A stretch of 64,000 nucleotides of DNA from Methylocella tundrae (GCF_901905185.1 NZ_CABFMQ020000035.1:62001-126000); one strand, 5' to 3'; counted from the stretch's first letter, positions 47,413 through 57,653 are shown. Numbers and translations: made by a program. The notes: generated from the sequence alone by a model not told the origin.

Positions 47413-48012
47413 TCAATCGGCCGACTGAATTTCATTTGGCTGTTGCGCGATGGCGGATCTTCGCTTGCGTATCACACGAGCCGGATTGCCGCCATAGACG
47501 GTCCATGGCTCCAGGGATTTGAAGGCGACGCCTCGGGCGCCGAGAACCGCGCCTTCTCCAACGGTCACGCCAGGACCGACGAACGCATCGGATGCGACCC
47601 ACGCATATCGGCAGATGCGGATTGGCCGCGTATAGAGCTGGAAAGTCGGGCTGTCGATATCGTGCGTTCCCGACACCAGGTGACTATATTGGGAGACGCT
47701 CGCATAATCTTCCAAGGTGACCTTGCCTTGGCAATAACAATTGACGTTCCAGCCAATGGTCGAATGGTCGCCCATTTCCAGATTTGACGGAAGCCAGACC
47801 TTAACGCTGCCGTAAATGCGGGCGCCACGACCGATCTTTGCCCCGAAGGCGCGCAGGAGAAAGCGCCGCCAGCCATGCAGCGGAGGCGGCGTCCATGACG
47901 CCAGCAGCAGCCAGGTCAAATTCCACACCGCGCGGATGATCCGGTTTTTGAGCGAGAAGCTTGGACCGCCATGTAAAGCATTGGCTTTAGAAGCTTCGAG
48001 TGGTTCCAACAT
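47413..48012 (-). CDS. Hexapeptide-repeat acetyltransferase, WcaF-like
   Basis: 199 aa. The left-handed beta-helix pattern shows in LLRAFGAKIGRGARIYGSVKVWLPSNLEMGDHSTIGWNVNCYCQGKVTLEDYASVSQYSHLVSGTHD and VGPGVTVGEGAVLGARGVAFKSLEPWTVYGGNPARVIRKR. The GTHDIDSPTFQLYT part is typical of the WcaF group that acetylates fucose in colanic acid or related exopolysaccharides. It is directly upstream of the SDR gene and downstream of a glycosyltransferase gene, so it likely decorates a surface glycan. Confidence 0.88.
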   Translation of the reverse strand: MLEPLEASKANALHGGPSFSLKNRIIRAVWNLTWLLLASWTPPPLHGWRRFLLRAFGAKIGRGARIYGSVKVWLPSNLEMGDHSTIGWNVNCYCQGKVTLEDYASVSQYSHLVSGTHDIDSPTFQLYTRPIRICRYAWVASDAFVGPGVTVGEGAVLGARGVAFKSLEPWTVYGGNPARVIRKRRSAIAQQPNEIQSAD

Positions 48013-48314
48013 CCAGCGCCTCGCTGCTATCTCGTTCAGCTATCATCATCGCTGAGGGAAATTATGCCTCCTCGAAGCATATCTCAATTTTAGGTTAGAG
48101 AGCACAGCGCGCAATCTTCCAGGAAAGTTCTTGCAGGCGATGTGCGACGAGATTTTGCCGCTTCGTCGGGCTCGTTCGAAGGCTAGCATCGTCAGGCATC
48201 GAATGGTAGCTGTTGGCTCAACCAGCGAGGGCGAAGGCGCGTCCCCTCAACAAGCTGCGACGATTTGCCCGCCTCGCCGCCCTCTGCTTTGTCGCCTCAT
48301 TTGGCGTTGCGAAT
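48013..48314. other. Intergenic region between glycosyltransferase and acetyltransferase genes
   Basis: About 300 bp on the path from the GT4 gene to the WcaF-like gene. I see no gene. It includes an AT-rich stretch at about 48050-48095 (next to the acetyltransferase start) that could be a promoter, so the acetyltransferase need not depend on the GT4 transcript. Confidence 0.4.
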
Positions 48315-49487
48315 TCACGCGTTCCCAACTTCGCATGGAGCCGGGGCTCGAGGCGTTCCCTCATCGACGAGTTCATCGAGGATGGCGTTGAGATTTGCGC
48401 GGAAATTTGCATCCAGATAGTTCCGCCGGACCTTCTGCAGACCATTTTCGCCCATCGCTTTTGCAAGCTCGGGTTGCGTCAGCAGTCGGTGCAGCCGGTC
48501 CGCGATCATCGACACATCGTCTGGGTCAACGACGAAACCGTCGACGCCGTCCGACACGACTTCACTTGACGCCCCTTCCGAACTGCAAATGACCGGGAGG
48601 CCGCGCAACCAGGCCTCGAGATAGACAATCCCAAACCCCTCCTTCGAGGAGGGCATGGCGAAAACCGTCGCCCGTGCATAGGCGGCGTTCAACTCCTCGT
48701 CCTCGACTTGTCCGAGAAACGTGACCTTGTCGAAGACGCCGAGATCTTTTGCGAGTGTTTCGAGTTCGGCTCGCAGCTTCCCGTCTCCAACGATCTCGAA
48801 CCTCAGGGACGGTATAAGATCCTTGAGCTTGGCGATGGCTCGGATCACCTGATCGACGTTTTTTTTGCGATCGCGCGCGCTGAGCCTGGAAACGCAAAGA
48901 ATCGTGGCCCCCTCGAGCTTCCGCGGGCCTGGCGGTTCCGGAAGGAGGTCGACCGCGTTGGGAAGAAGCCGGAATTTGCCGGCGGGGATCTTAAAAACCC
49001 GCGACATGGTGGCGCCGGTAAATGCGCTGACGGAGGCGACTCGCGTTACGGCGGGCAAGAACCAGGGGTCGAAGTAATGCCAGTTCGGCAGTTGCGGCCG
49101 CGTCCACACCTCTATGCCATGGACAAACATGAGAATCGGAAGTTTTGGCCGCAACAGCCGCACGACTGGCGCGATAATAGCCAGTCTGACATGGCATAAA
49201 ATGAGTATGTCCGCCTCTCGCGCGCCGCGCCAAACGGCCTTCGACAGGAAAATCAGGCTATCCTTGACGGGGATGAACTCGATTCCGGGGATCGGCGTGA
49301 TCGACGCGGGCTCATCTCCAGAAAGGAGCGCTGCCGGGTTCGGTTGCCCTCGCAGCTGCGCCCTCTCGGCGAGGGCCTGGAACGCCCGGCGATTGAAATT
49401 CTGCAATCCGCCTATTTTCGAATAGGTTTGCAGGGCGCAAATAACGATCCGTTCGGGCTTACCTGAACTCGTCAAAACACGATCCAT
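48315..49487 (-). CDS. Glycosyltransferase family 4 protein
   Basis: 390 aa with the GT-B layout. N-terminal half: ERIVICALQTYSKIGGLQNFNRRAFQALAER and ILMFVHGIEVWTRPQLPNWHYF. C-terminal half: ILCVSRLSARDRKKNVDQVIRAIAKL, LRFEIVGDGKLRAELETLAKDLGVFDKVTFLGQV and the nucleotide-sugar binding E-x7-E region MPSSKEGFGIVYLEAWLRGLPVICSSEGASSEVV. This is the typical GT4 donor-binding site. Role probably in exopolysaccharide assembly, together with the WcaF-like acetyltransferase. The particular sugar is not readable. Confidence 0.9.
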   Translation of the reverse strand: MDRVLTSSGKPERIVICALQTYSKIGGLQNFNRRAFQALAERAQLRGQPNPAALLSGDEPASITPIPGIEFIPVKDSLIFLSKAVWRGAREADILILCHVRLAIIAPVVRLLRPKLPILMFVHGIEVWTRPQLPNWHYFDPWFLPAVTRVASVSAFTGATMSRVFKIPAGKFRLLPNAVDLLPEPPGPRKLEGATILCVSRLSARDRKKNVDQVIRAIAKLKDLIPSLRFEIVGDGKLRAELETLAKDLGVFDKVTFLGQVEDEELNAAYARATVFAMPSSKEGFGIVYLEAWLRGLPVICSSEGASSEVVSDGVDGFVVDPDDVSMIADRLHRLLTQPELAKAMGENGLQKVRRNYLDANFRANLNAILDELVDEGTPRAPAPCEVGNA

Positions 49488-49926
49488 CTATGGCCCGGAT
49501 AGTCGGTCGAAAGGCGGAACGCCCAAAAAGCGTCCAAGGCGTCAACATCCATCTCATCTCGCATTTTTCCAGTGAACGATGCGTTTTCGCCGCCGATCCC
49601 TTCCTGCTCCGGAATAGTCCTCTCAGGGGGCGCCCGGTCAAGGCTCGAATGGGTCGATTTGGAAATAATTGAGGGCTATGGTCCGGCCGACCGAGGAATA
49701 AGCCTCCTCTCATCAAGGCTCAAGACGCGGGTCGTGGGCGTTAAGCGGATCGTCGCGGGGCAGCAACGAGGGTCGCCGTCTTTTTTAAGTGGGAATGGCG
49801 GCGTGAGCCGGAAATGGCCAGCCCTACGCTCCGCGGCGCAATGCAACGATCTGGATGACTTGATTTCGAGGCTCCGTCGCTCGATCTCGATCGAATGCGC
49901 GACAAGGAAGCGCGGGGCGCAGCGGA
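49488..49926. other. Intergenic region between formate dehydrogenase and GT4 genes
   Basis: About 440 bp, no confident gene. A forward frame starting at 49572 runs into the formate dehydrogenase antisense strand and is a shadow. The GT4 promoter is expected close to 49500-49600, where the sequence is AT-richer. Confidence 0.4.
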
Positions 49927-49947
49927 GGCGGCGCTGGGGGCGCCGCC
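49927..49947 (-). terminator. Hairpin directly after formate dehydrogenase
   Basis: GGCGGCGC / GCGCCGCC with a 5-base loop, starting six bases after the stop codon. It lacks a U-run, so it may slow exonucleases or work with Rho. Confidence 0.45.
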
Positions 49948-49953
49948 AAGAAA

Positions 49954-51159
49954 TCAGCTGGCTTTGGAAAAATTGGCCGCCTCTTCCGATCCGGCGGTTG
50001 CGTTGCCGGCGCTATAGGAATGTGCCCCAGCCCCTGCCAGTTTGCCGCCGTCGACGATCAGATATTCGTCGCGGATCGGCCTTCCCTCAAACCAGCATTC
50101 GAGAATTTCCCGCGTGCCGGCCGCGTAGCGCGTCTGGGCCGAGAGCGAGGAGCCCGAGATATGCGGGGTCATGCCATGATGGGGCATGCTGCGCCAGGGA
50201 TGATCCTTAGGCGCTGGCTGCGGGAACCAGACGTCGCCGGCATAGCCCGCGAGCCGGCCGCTTTCGAGCGCCCGGACAATCGCGTCGCGGTCGCAGATTT
50301 TTCCGCGCGCGGTATTCACGAGATAGGCGCCGCGCTTCATCTTGGCCAAGAGCGCGTCGTTGAAGAGATGCTCGGTTTCAGGGTGCAGCGGTGCGTTGAT
50401 GGTGACGACGTCGCAGACCTTCGCCATGTCTTCGACCGTCGGATGCCAGATCAGTCCAAGCTCCTTCTCGGTCGCCTCGGGCAGGCGATGCCGGTCGTAA
50501 TAATGAAGATGCATGTCGAAGGGCCTCAGGCGGCGCAGCACCGCAAGACCGATGCGGCCGGCCGCCACGGTGCCGACATGCATGCCCTCGACGTCATAAG
50601 AACGCTCGACGCAATCGGCGATGTTCCAGCCGCCCTTCACCACCCATTGATAGGACGGAATGTAGTTGCGCACGAGCCCGAGGATCATCATCACGACGTG
50701 TTCGGCGACGCTGATCGAGTTGCAGTAGGTGACCTCCGCCACTGTAATCTTGCGATCGATCGCCGCCTGCAGGTCAACGTGGTCGGAGCCGATGCCGGCG
50801 GTGATCGCCAGTTTCAGCTTCGGCGCCTTGGCGATGCGCTCGGCGGTCAGATAGGCCGGCCAGAACGGCTGCGAAATGACGATCTCGGTGTCCGGCAGCT
50901 CACGCTCCAGCACGGAATCGGGGCCGTCTTTGCTCGAGGTGACGATGAAAGTGTGGCCGAGGGATTCGAGATATTTGCGAAGGCCAAGCTCGCCCGTGAC
51001 GCTTCCGAGCAGCGCGCCCGGCTGGAAATCGATCGCCTTTGGCGTCGGCAAAGTCTGCCCGTCGGGGTAGTGATCAATGTGCGGCAGATCATCGCGCGCA
51101 TAGGATTTTGGATATCCATCGACCGGATCATCATAGAGAACGCAAACGATTTTTGCCAT
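49954..51159 (-). CDS. fdh: NAD-dependent formate dehydrogenase (metal-free, D-hydroxyacid superfamily)
   Basis: Oxidises formate to CO2 with NAD as acceptor, the last energy step of methylotrophic metabolism. 401 aa from the ATG at 51159, where AGGAGG lies five bases before; the upstream 20 codons are not conserved. The match to Pseudomonas sp. 101 FDH is close: AKIVCVLYDDPVDGYPKSYARDD and GSVTGELGLRKYLESLGHT. The key residues are in place: Ile123-Gly124, Asn147 (TYCNSIS), the GTVAAGRIG dinucleotide loop, Asp222 (YYDRHRL, NAD preference), Arg285 (NTARGK), Asp309, Gln314 and His333 (GMTPHISG). The C-terminus KLAGAGAHSYS also matches. A LysR gene lies 270 bp upstream on the same strand. Confidence 0.97.
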   Translation of the reverse strand: MAKIVCVLYDDPVDGYPKSYARDDLPHIDHYPDGQTLPTPKAIDFQPGALLGSVTGELGLRKYLESLGHTFIVTSSKDGPDSVLERELPDTEIVISQPFWPAYLTAERIAKAPKLKLAITAGIGSDHVDLQAAIDRKITVAEVTYCNSISVAEHVVMMILGLVRNYIPSYQWVVKGGWNIADCVERSYDVEGMHVGTVAAGRIGLAVLRRLRPFDMHLHYYDRHRLPEATEKELGLIWHPTVEDMAKVCDVVTINAPLHPETEHLFNDALLAKMKRGAYLVNTARGKICDRDAIVRALESGRLAGYAGDVWFPQPAPKDHPWRSMPHHGMTPHISGSSLSAQTRYAAGTREILECWFEGRPIRDEYLIVDGGKLAGAGAHSYSAGNATAGSEEAANFSKAS

Positions 51160-51257
51160 ATTTTCCTCCTTTGAGCTGAAAGCAAAAGAGAAAACGCCCT
51201 CGCTGCCAGGCATTTTCACCTAAAGCAGCGCATATTTCCAAGCAGACAAGACCACTG

Positions 51258-51279
51258 AACTTCCTAGTTATAGGTTGTT
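51258..51279. promoter_or_regulatory. LysR-type inverted repeat upstream of fdh
   Basis: AACTTCCTA, spacer GTTA, TAGGTTGTT: 9-bp arms with two mismatches, centred about 110 bp upstream of the fdh start. Size and place suit a LysR recognition site, and a LysR gene lies just upstream. Whether that regulator binds here is not known. Confidence 0.4.
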
Positions 51280-51428
51280 CTAAGCCGCCGCTGGATTAAG
51301 AACGTTTCCCCGTTCGAGAAGTTGCGACAATTCTATTTAATGTCTGTCACATCGAACGATGCGAAGACTTACGTATTGCTTGGAAAAAAGCCAATGAAAA
51401 GCTTGGAATGCCTGATAGGCGCTTTCGA

Positions 51429-52346
51429 TCAGATCCACTTCATGGCGGCGTCGAATTCGGCGTCGAGGTCAATATCCTTTATCGCGGCGAGGAGCGCGCC
51501 GGCCATCGGCGACGGCGGGTCGCGGTCCGAAAGGACGAGGCCGATCGCCTGCGCATGGGCTGGCTCAATGAGATTGATCGCGACAAGATCCCGCGCCTGG
51601 CCGAATACATAAAAAAAATTGTGCGGCACGATGCTCGACCATTCACCGTGACGCAGATGCGAGCAGACGCCGAGGAAGGAATTACTGACGACGGTGGGCC
51701 TTAACGTCACGCCGATCGAGGCGGCGACCTTATCCATGATACGGCGGTTCTGCATGTCCTCGCTGAGCAGGCAAAGCGGCTCGGCCGCGGCCTCGGCCCA
51801 GGTGACGGCGGCACGAGCGGCAAACGGATGGAGACGATTGACCACGAAAACATAACGCTCGCGATAGAGCTGGGTCCGGCGCACGTTTTCGAGAGGCTCG
51901 TTGTCGAGATAGGTGACGCCGCCGTCGATCTCAAAAGCGTCGAGCGCGCGTTGGATCGCCCGTGAAGTCAGCGATTGAATCTCGACGCTCGCCTTCGGGT
52001 GCGCGGCGGAAAAACGCGCGGTGAGAAATGAGATCGCCGGCATCGCCGCGGGGATCACGCCAAGCCGCAGCACGCCCGTCAATCCGCGCCGCAGGCCGTT
52101 AAGATCGTCGCGCAGACTGTTGTAGTCCGTCAGGATCTGGCGCCCCCAGACGAGGAGCTTCTCGCCCTCGGGCGTCAGACCGACGAAGCGGTGATTTCTG
52201 ACGACAAGCCGGACGTCAAGGTCTTCCTCAAGCGTGCGGATCGCCGCTGAGAGCGTCGGCTGCGCGATATGGCAGACTTCCGCGGCCCGTGCGAAATGCC
52301 GCTCGCGAGCGAGGGTGACAAAATAGGATAGATGGCGAACCAACAT
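51429..52346 (-). CDS. LysR-family transcriptional regulator
   Basis: 305 aa. The N-terminal winged helix-turn-helix MLVRHLSYFVTLARERHFARAAEVCHIAQPTLSAAIRTLEEDLDVRLVVR is typical; the effector domain starts at GVLRLGVIPAAMPAISFLTARFSAAHP. The start lacks a strong ribosome binding site. It precedes fdh on the same strand with a 270-bp gap containing a LysR-like inverted repeat, so fdh regulation by it is plausible. LysR proteins next to formate dehydrogenase genes are known in several alphaproteobacteria. The effector is not identified. Confidence 0.93.
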   Translation of the reverse strand: MLVRHLSYFVTLARERHFARAAEVCHIAQPTLSAAIRTLEEDLDVRLVVRNHRFVGLTPEGEKLLVWGRQILTDYNSLRDDLNGLRRGLTGVLRLGVIPAAMPAISFLTARFSAAHPKASVEIQSLTSRAIQRALDAFEIDGGVTYLDNEPLENVRRTQLYRERYVFVVNRLHPFAARAAVTWAEAAAEPLCLLSEDMQNRRIMDKVAASIGVTLRPTVVSNSFLGVCSHLRHGEWSSIVPHNFFYVFGQARDLVAINLIEPAHAQAIGLVLSDRDPPSPMAGALLAAIKDIDLDAEFDAAMKWI

Positions 52347-52513
52347 GATCAGAGGCCGGACGGAGCTTCAGCTGTTCCCTCCAGACTATAGATGCGATTT
52401 GCCGGGATCCAAATTCGTTGCGCCATCATGCCGCGCAACTCGTATCGTTCTTCGATTAATCGGGATTATGGGATAATGCCAGTCGCGCAAATCCAGCGGC
52501 TGGCGGATGAGCT

Positions 52514-52942
52514 TTACTTACTCTTGTCCTGGATAAAGCTTTCCGGCGTGCCGTCTTCCGGATTGACGAAGATGATGTCCTTGGGATCGCGTCTTGGCGT
52601 GTCGACCGAGAAGAACACGACCGGACCTTCGATGAGTTCGGGCATCGCGTGGATGATTCCGCGCTTGAAGAACAGCAATTGGCCGGGAGCGAAGACGCCC
52701 CCGTTGGCGGCGCTGCCCATCCAGTAGGTCCCTCTGCCGGAGAGCACGAAAAGATATTCGTCGCAGGTCGCATGATAATGCGGCGGCGTGCCGCGATAGA
52801 CCCTGAAAACGCGGGAGCTCGCCGCCGGCTCATAGGTCAGATAGGTGTCGAGCAGCATCGTTTCTGCGGCGTCGGGAAAGGATCGAGCGATGTCATGGAG
52901 GTCGAAACTGGCGAAGTCGCGGCTCTGCGTTTGCTCGTTCAT
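52514..52942 (-). CDS. Cupin-domain protein
   Basis: 142 aa from the ATG at 52942 (GGAG nine bases upstream). Cupin motif 1 is PPHYHATCDEYLFVLSGRGTYWMG with the metal ligands His-x-His and Glu; motif 2 is FAPGQLLFFKRGIIHAMPE with the third His. The protein lacks a signal peptide. One-domain cupins of this type act as small-molecule dioxygenases, isomerases or sensors; this one cannot be assigned. It lies between the aldo/keto reductase gene and the LysR gene, all on the same strand. Confidence 0.85.
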   Translation of the reverse strand: MNEQTQSRDFASFDLHDIARSFPDAAETMLLDTYLTYEPAASSRVFRVYRGTPPHYHATCDEYLFVLSGRGTYWMGSAANGGVFAPGQLLFFKRGIIHAMPELIEGPVVFFSVDTPRRDPKDIIFVNPEDGTPESFIQDKSK

Positions 52943-53044
52943 AGCGTTGATCTCCATCTCTGTTTTTGGGCCGCGCCCAATCGCGAAACCTCAAGCCATC
53001 CCAAGGCGCCGAGATAATCCAGCTTGCCGATTGGCGCGCCGCTG

Positions 53045-53914
53045 CTAGTTCGCGGCGGCTCTGCCTTGCTCGTCGAGCGTGCGGAATTCCTCATTGGTCA
53101 GAGAAATCGAAGCGGCTGCGACGTTTTCTTCGAGATGTTTGACGCTGCCGGTGCCGGGAATGGGAAGCATCACCGGGCTGCGCTTCAGCACCCACGCGAG
53201 AGCGATCTGACTCGGCGTCGCGCCCTTGCTCTTTGCGATGGAATCAAGGATCGAACCGGGCTTCGCCAGCGCCCCGGCCGCGAGCGGGAACCATGGAATG
53301 AAGCCGATCCCTGCTTTGGCGCAATGGTCGAGCACATCCTCGCTGGCGCGATCGACGAGGTTGAAGCGATTTTGCACGGAGACGACAGGGAAGAATTTTT
53401 GCGCGGCGCCGATGTCTTCGACGCCGACCTCACTGAGGCCGGCGTGGCGGATCAGCCCTTCCTTTTGCATGTCTTTTATCACGCCGAACTGTTCGTCGCG
53501 CGGCACTTTCGGGTCGATGCGGTGCAGCTGCCAAAGATCGATCCTGTCGATTTTCAGGCGGCGCAAGCTCATAAGGACGCATTGGCGCAGATATTCCGGG
53601 CGCCCCAATGGCGCCCAAATATCCGGCCCGTGCCGGGTGAGGCCGCCTTTTGTCGCGATCAACAGGCCGGAATAGGGGTGGAGCGCCTCGGCGATCAACT
53701 CCTCGCTGACGAAGGGGCCATAGCTGTCGGCCGTATCGATGAAGTTGACGCCAAGTTCGGGCAGGCGGCGCAGCGTGCGCAAGGCCTCGCTTCGGTCGGC
53801 CGGCTCCCCCCAGACGCCCTTGCCGGCGATGCGCATGGCGCCGAAGCCTAAACGATGGATTTCGATGTCGCCAAGGACGAAACGGCCCGACGCCGCGGCG
53901 TTGCTGGGGGTCAT
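53045..53914 (-). CDS. Aldo/keto reductase
   Basis: 289 aa from the ATG at 53914, seven bases after AGGAG; ATGs further upstream (53920, 54025) lack this spacing. It has the TIM-barrel tetrad: Asp in [11 protein letters not shown], Tyr two to four residues later, Lys in [13 protein letters not shown] and His in [69 protein letters not shown] gives the NADPH-binding site. It resembles the YajO/pyridoxal reductase-like branch. Its role beside cupin and fdh is unknown. Confidence 0.92.
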   Translation of the reverse strand: MTPSNAAASGRFVLGDIEIHRLGFGAMRIAGKGVWGEPADRSEALRTLRRLPELGVNFIDTADSYGPFVSEELIAEALHPYSGLLIATKGGLTRHGPDIWAPLGRPEYLRQCVLMSLRRLKIDRIDLWQLHRIDPKVPRDEQFGVIKDMQKEGLIRHAGLSEVGVEDIGAAQKFFPVVSVQNRFNLVDRASEDVLDHCAKAGIGFIPWFPLAAGALAKPGSILDSIAKSKGATPSQIALAWVLKRSPVMLPIPGTGSVKHLEENVAAASISLTNEEFRTLDEQGRAAAN

Positions 53915-54324
53915 GGACATGCTCCTCAAAAGCAGGGGGATGGATTGGCGGGACGAGAACGTCCTGCCGTGGAATGCAAAAAAATCTGAAAAGCTGATTT
54001 TGGGCGCTGCCGCGCATCGCCCCAATATGGCGCCAGCAAGCCGAGAAGCAAGGCGAGACCGGCTCCCGGTTTATCACCGTCTTTTGAACGCGCCAAAACT
54101 CGGATCGCGCTCATGACCCCGAACCGTCTCGCACCACGTCGGGCGTTCTCCATGACGGGCGCTGGCCGCGTCGAGATCGCCGAAGCTCCAACGGGGCGGA
54201 GCGGGGCCTCGACGACACTGATCGCCAGCCTGAGCAAAGGATTGTCGCATTTCGTCCCGGCGCATGCTAGCTGAGGCGGTTCACGCCCGAAGACCGACCG
54301 TCAACGAAACGCCCAGAGACCGCC
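53915..54324. other. Divergent intergenic region, AKR and TPR genes
   Basis: About 410 bp. It contains promoters for the leftward aldo/keto reductase and the rightward TPR-der operon. Short open frames on either strand (including a 53-codon forward one near 54113) show no signal, membrane or domain feature, so I call none. Confidence 0.35.
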
Positions 54325-55194
54325 ATGACCGATTTTTTCCGCGAAGTCGACGAAGACTACCGTCGCGACAGGCTTCTCCAGATCTGGACGAAATATCAGT
54401 CCTTGTTCATTGCCGCGGCGGTTGTGATCGTCGCGGCGACGGCCGGCTGGCGCATTTATCAGCACTTCAGCACAAAGGCGGCCGAGGCGGCGGGCGCGCA
54501 ATATGAAGCGGCGCTGCAGCTCTCCGTGGACGGCAAGTCAGCCGAGGCGCAGGCCGCTTTCGAGCAACTGGCCAGGACCGGGCCGAAGGGCTACGCGACG
54601 CTCGCGCGTCTTCGCGCCGCGGATGAGATCGCGGGCCGCGATCCCGCCGCGGCGGCGTCGGCCTTCGACGCTCTCGTCGCGGATGCGAATTATCCGCAGG
54701 CGTTCAAGGATATGGCGCAGACGCGCGCGGCGATCCTGCGCGTCGATAGCGACGACCCCAAGGCGTTCGAACAAAAATATGGCGCGCTGGCCGGAGCGAA
54801 TTTCACCTATCGTGACACCATCCGCGAGCTTCTCGCCCTCGCCGCCTTCAGGCGGGAGGATCTAGATGGCGCGGGCCGCTGGCTCGACATGATCATCGCC
54901 GACCCGCGCGCGCCGTCGGCGTTGCGCCAGCGGGCGGAGGCTTTCCTCGGCCTCGTCCAGGCCGGCAAAGCGCCTCCGCCGCTCGCCCCGGCGGAGACGG
55001 CGCCGCCCTTGACCGCACCGCCGGCTGCTCCGCCCGCGACCGCCACGCCGCCTGCAGCTGAGGCGCCTGAGAAAACGCCAGCCGCTCCGCCGGCCGCCGA
55101 CGCGCCCGCCAGCGAAGCTGCGCCCGAAAAAGCCCCCGCCGATTCCGCTGCTCCCGCGGAAAATGCGCCGGCTGAACAAGCACCGGCGAAATAA
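54325..55194 (+). CDS. TPR-like membrane-anchored protein (YfgM type), upstream of der
   Basis: 289 aa. A short cytoplasmic N-terminus ([24 protein letters not shown]) and one helix ([17 protein letters not shown]) precede a periplasmic helical repeat region ([50 protein letters not shown]). The layout and gene position match YfgM/TPR_21 proteins, which in E. coli interact with the SecYEG translocon and PpiD and lie near bamB and der. The last ~80 residues are Ala/Pro rich and probably disordered. The stop overlaps the der start (TAATG). Confidence 0.87.
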   Translation: MTDFFREVDEDYRRDRLLQIWTKYQSLFIAAAVVIVAATAGWRIYQHFSTKAAEAAGAQYEAALQLSVDGKSAEAQAAFEQLARTGPKGYATLARLRAADEIAGRDPAAAASAFDALVADANYPQAFKDMAQTRAAILRVDSDDPKAFEQKYGALAGANFTYRDTIRELLALAAFRREDLDGAGRWLDMIIADPRAPSALRQRAEAFLGLVQAGKAPPPLAPAETAPPLTAPPAAPPATATPPAAEAPEKTPAAPPAADAPASEAAPEKAPADSAAPAENAPAEQAPAK

Positions 55195-56597
55195 TGTTCA
55201 CGATCGCGATCATCGGACGCCCGAACGTCGGCAAATCGACCCTGTTCAACAGGCTCGTCGGCAAGAAGCTCGCGCTCGTCGATGATCGCCCCGGCGTCAC
55301 GCGCGACCGGCGCGAGGGCGAGGCGAGGCTCGGCGATCTTTCCTTCAAGATCATCGACACCGCCGGCCTCGAGGAGGGGGACGAAGCGTCCTTGCCGGGG
55401 CGCATGCGCGCGCAGACCGAGATGGCGATCGAGCTCGCGGACGCCATTTTCTTCGTCTTCGATTCCCGCGCCGGTCTCACGCCCGACGATCGCTTCTTCG
55501 CCAATCTCGTGCGCCGCGCCGACAAACCCTTGATCCTCATCGCCAACAAGGCCGAGGGGCGGGCTGGCGAGGCCGGCGCGGTTGAAGGCTATGATCTCGG
55601 CCTTGGCGATCCGGTGCCGCTCTCGGCCGAACATGGCGAAGGCTTCTCCGAGCTTTACGCGGCAATCCGGGAGGCGCTCCCCGAGGAGACCGAATTGCCC
55701 GCTGACGAGGCCGATGAAGCGACGCGCCTCGTTCTCGGCGAGGACGAAGACGGCTCCGAACTCGACATTACAAAGCCGCTGCGCATCGCGATCATCGGCC
55801 GGCCGAACGCCGGCAAGTCAACCTTATTGAATACGATCATTGGGCAGGATCGGCTTCTGACCGGACCCGAGCCGGGGCTGACGCGCGATACGATCGGCAT
55901 TGATTTCGAGTGGCGCGGCCGCAAGATCAAAATGTTCGACACCGCGGGCCTACGCCGCCGCGCCAAAGTCGAGGACAAGCTCGAAAAGTTGGCCGGTCAC
56001 GACGCTCTGCGCGCCGCCAAATTCGCGGAAGTCGTGATCCTGCTTCTTGATGCGACGATCCCATTCGAAAAGCAGGATCTGACGCTCGCCGATCTCGTCG
56101 AACGCGAGGGCAGGGCGCTTGTCATCGGCCTCAACAAATGGGACCTGATCGAGAACAAGGGCGCGAAGCTCTCTGAGCTGCGCGAGGAAGCGTTGCGGCT
56201 GCTGCCGCAGGTGAAAGGCGCGCCTGTGGTTCCGCTCGCGGGAGCGACCGGCGAAGGCATTGAAAATCTCATGCATTCGATCTTGCGGGTGCATGAAGTC
56301 TGGAACAAACGAATCTCCACCGCGCGGCTCAACCGTTGGCTTGCAAGCGCGCTGGAGAAAAGCCCGCCGCCGGCTGTCTCGGGACGCCGCATTAAAATCC
56401 GCTATATGACGCAACTGCGCGCGAGGCCGCCCTATTTCATTCTGTTCGGCAATCAGCTTGACGCATTGCCCGCGAGCTATGAACGATTCCTCGTCAACAG
56501 CCTGCGGCAGACCTTCGAGCTGCCGGGCGTGCCGATCCGCATGTCGAAAAAGACCAGCGACAATCCTTACGCCGGGCGCAAATCCAGGCAGCGTTAG
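55194..56597 (+). CDS. der: Ribosome assembly GTPase Der (EngA)
   Basis: Essential double GTPase that helps mature the 50S subunit. 467 aa. First G domain: [30 protein letters not shown]. Second G domain: [45 protein letters not shown]. Then the C-terminal KH-like domain with [19 protein letters not shown] and LPGVPIRM. It is tightly linked to the preceding TPR gene, which is the usual alphaproteobacterial arrangement. Confidence 0.97.
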   Translation: MFTIAIIGRPNVGKSTLFNRLVGKKLALVDDRPGVTRDRREGEARLGDLSFKIIDTAGLEEGDEASLPGRMRAQTEMAIELADAIFFVFDSRAGLTPDDRFFANLVRRADKPLILIANKAEGRAGEAGAVEGYDLGLGDPVPLSAEHGEGFSELYAAIREALPEETELPADEADEATRLVLGEDEDGSELDITKPLRIAIIGRPNAGKSTLLNTIIGQDRLLTGPEPGLTRDTIGIDFEWRGRKIKMFDTAGLRRRAKVEDKLEKLAGHDALRAAKFAEVVILLLDATIPFEKQDLTLADLVEREGRALVIGLNKWDLIENKGAKLSELREEALRLLPQVKGAPVVPLAGATGEGIENLMHSILRVHEVWNKRISTARLNRWLASALEKSPPPAVSGRRIKIRYMTQLRARPPYFILFGNQLDALPASYERFLVNSLRQTFELPGVPIRMSKKTSDNPYAGRKSRQR

Positions 56598-56647
56598 GCG
56601 CAGACGAGAATGAAGGCTTAAGGAAATGGCGCGGCGGAGAACGCTCG

Positions 56648-57631
56648 TTGCGTGAGAAATGGAGCCGGACGCAAGCAATCCTGGAACCCCGCCGCTCCAG
56701 CGTCGAAGCGCTTGTCGGCAAGGCTTTTCCAGATGCTGAACTCATCAAGATGGAGAGCACGTTCGGCGGCCTCGCCAACACCAATTTCAAACTCCGCCTC
56801 CGCACCCCGACCGGCGATCGCGAGGCGCTGCTGCGCTACTGGCAGCGCGATCAGCAGCAGGCGGCCAAGGAAATCGCGCTTCTCGCCCGCGTCAGCCGCC
56901 GCGTGCCGGTTCCGGCCGTTCTCACAAGCGGCCGCGTTGATCCCGATTTCGGATTGCCCTACGCATTCCTGCAATGGGTCGAGGGTGAGCAGTTGGAAAT
57001 TGTCGCGGCGCGTCTTTCGCCGCGCGCTCTGATGGATGTCAGCCGTCATGTTGGCGAAACGCTGGCCGCGATCCATGCATTTCGCTTCGAGCAGCAAGGT
57101 TTTTTCGGACCTGATCTCGTCCCAACAGAGCCTCTCGATATGGATACGGCCGGATTGCTCGCCTGGCTCGACCATTGTCTGCGCGAAGGGCCGGGCGGCG
57201 AGCGTCTTGGAGCCGATCTGACCGGGGCCTTGTTTGCTTTCGTCGCGCGGGAGGGCGCGGTTCTCGGCTCCCCCTGGGCGCGGCAGCCGGCGCTGACGCA
57301 TTCCGATTTCAACGCTTCGAACATTCTCGTCCGGGAGGAGCCTTCCGGCTGGCGCGTCGCCGCCGTTCTCGACTGGGAATTTGCCTTCGCCGGGGGGCCT
57401 TCTTTCGATTTCGGAAATCTCCTGCGTCCGCCCCTCGGCGACAACGCCGATTTCATCGCCGGCGTGCTGGAAGGCTATCGCGGCGCCGGCAAGGATCTGC
57501 CGGACGGCTGGCTTGAGGCTTCGCGGATGGCGGACCTGCTGTCCTGGGTCGATTTCGTATCGCAACCTTATTGCGGGCCGGCGGTCATTCAATCGGCGCG
57601 CTTCATGATCGGGCGCGTTATCGGGTCCTGA
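56648..57631 (+). CDS. Phosphotransferase family protein (APH fold)
   Basis: 327 aa with a TTG start at 56648 (GGAG eight bases upstream); no in-frame ATG is close. The kinase-like fold shows the nucleotide loop FGGLANTNFKLRLRTPTGD, the catalytic loop LTHSDFNASNILV (Asp) and the metal site VAAVLDWEFAFAGGPSFDFGNLLRPP. Such proteins phosphorylate aminoglycosides, choline, homoserine or other hydroxyls; the substrate is open. It is followed by a convergent gene of unusual type. Confidence 0.88.
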   Translation: MREKWSRTQAILEPRRSSVEALVGKAFPDAELIKMESTFGGLANTNFKLRLRTPTGDREALLRYWQRDQQQAAKEIALLARVSRRVPVPAVLTSGRVDPDFGLPYAFLQWVEGEQLEIVAARLSPRALMDVSRHVGETLAAIHAFRFEQQGFFGPDLVPTEPLDMDTAGLLAWLDHCLREGPGGERLGADLTGALFAFVAREGAVLGSPWARQPALTHSDFNASNILVREEPSGWRVAAVLDWEFAFAGGPSFDFGNLLRPPLGDNADFIAGVLEGYRGAGKDLPDGWLEASRMADLLSWVDFVSQPYCGPAVIQSARFMIGRVIGS

Positions 57632-57653
57632 CGAAGCTCGGGACCGCCAAAAC

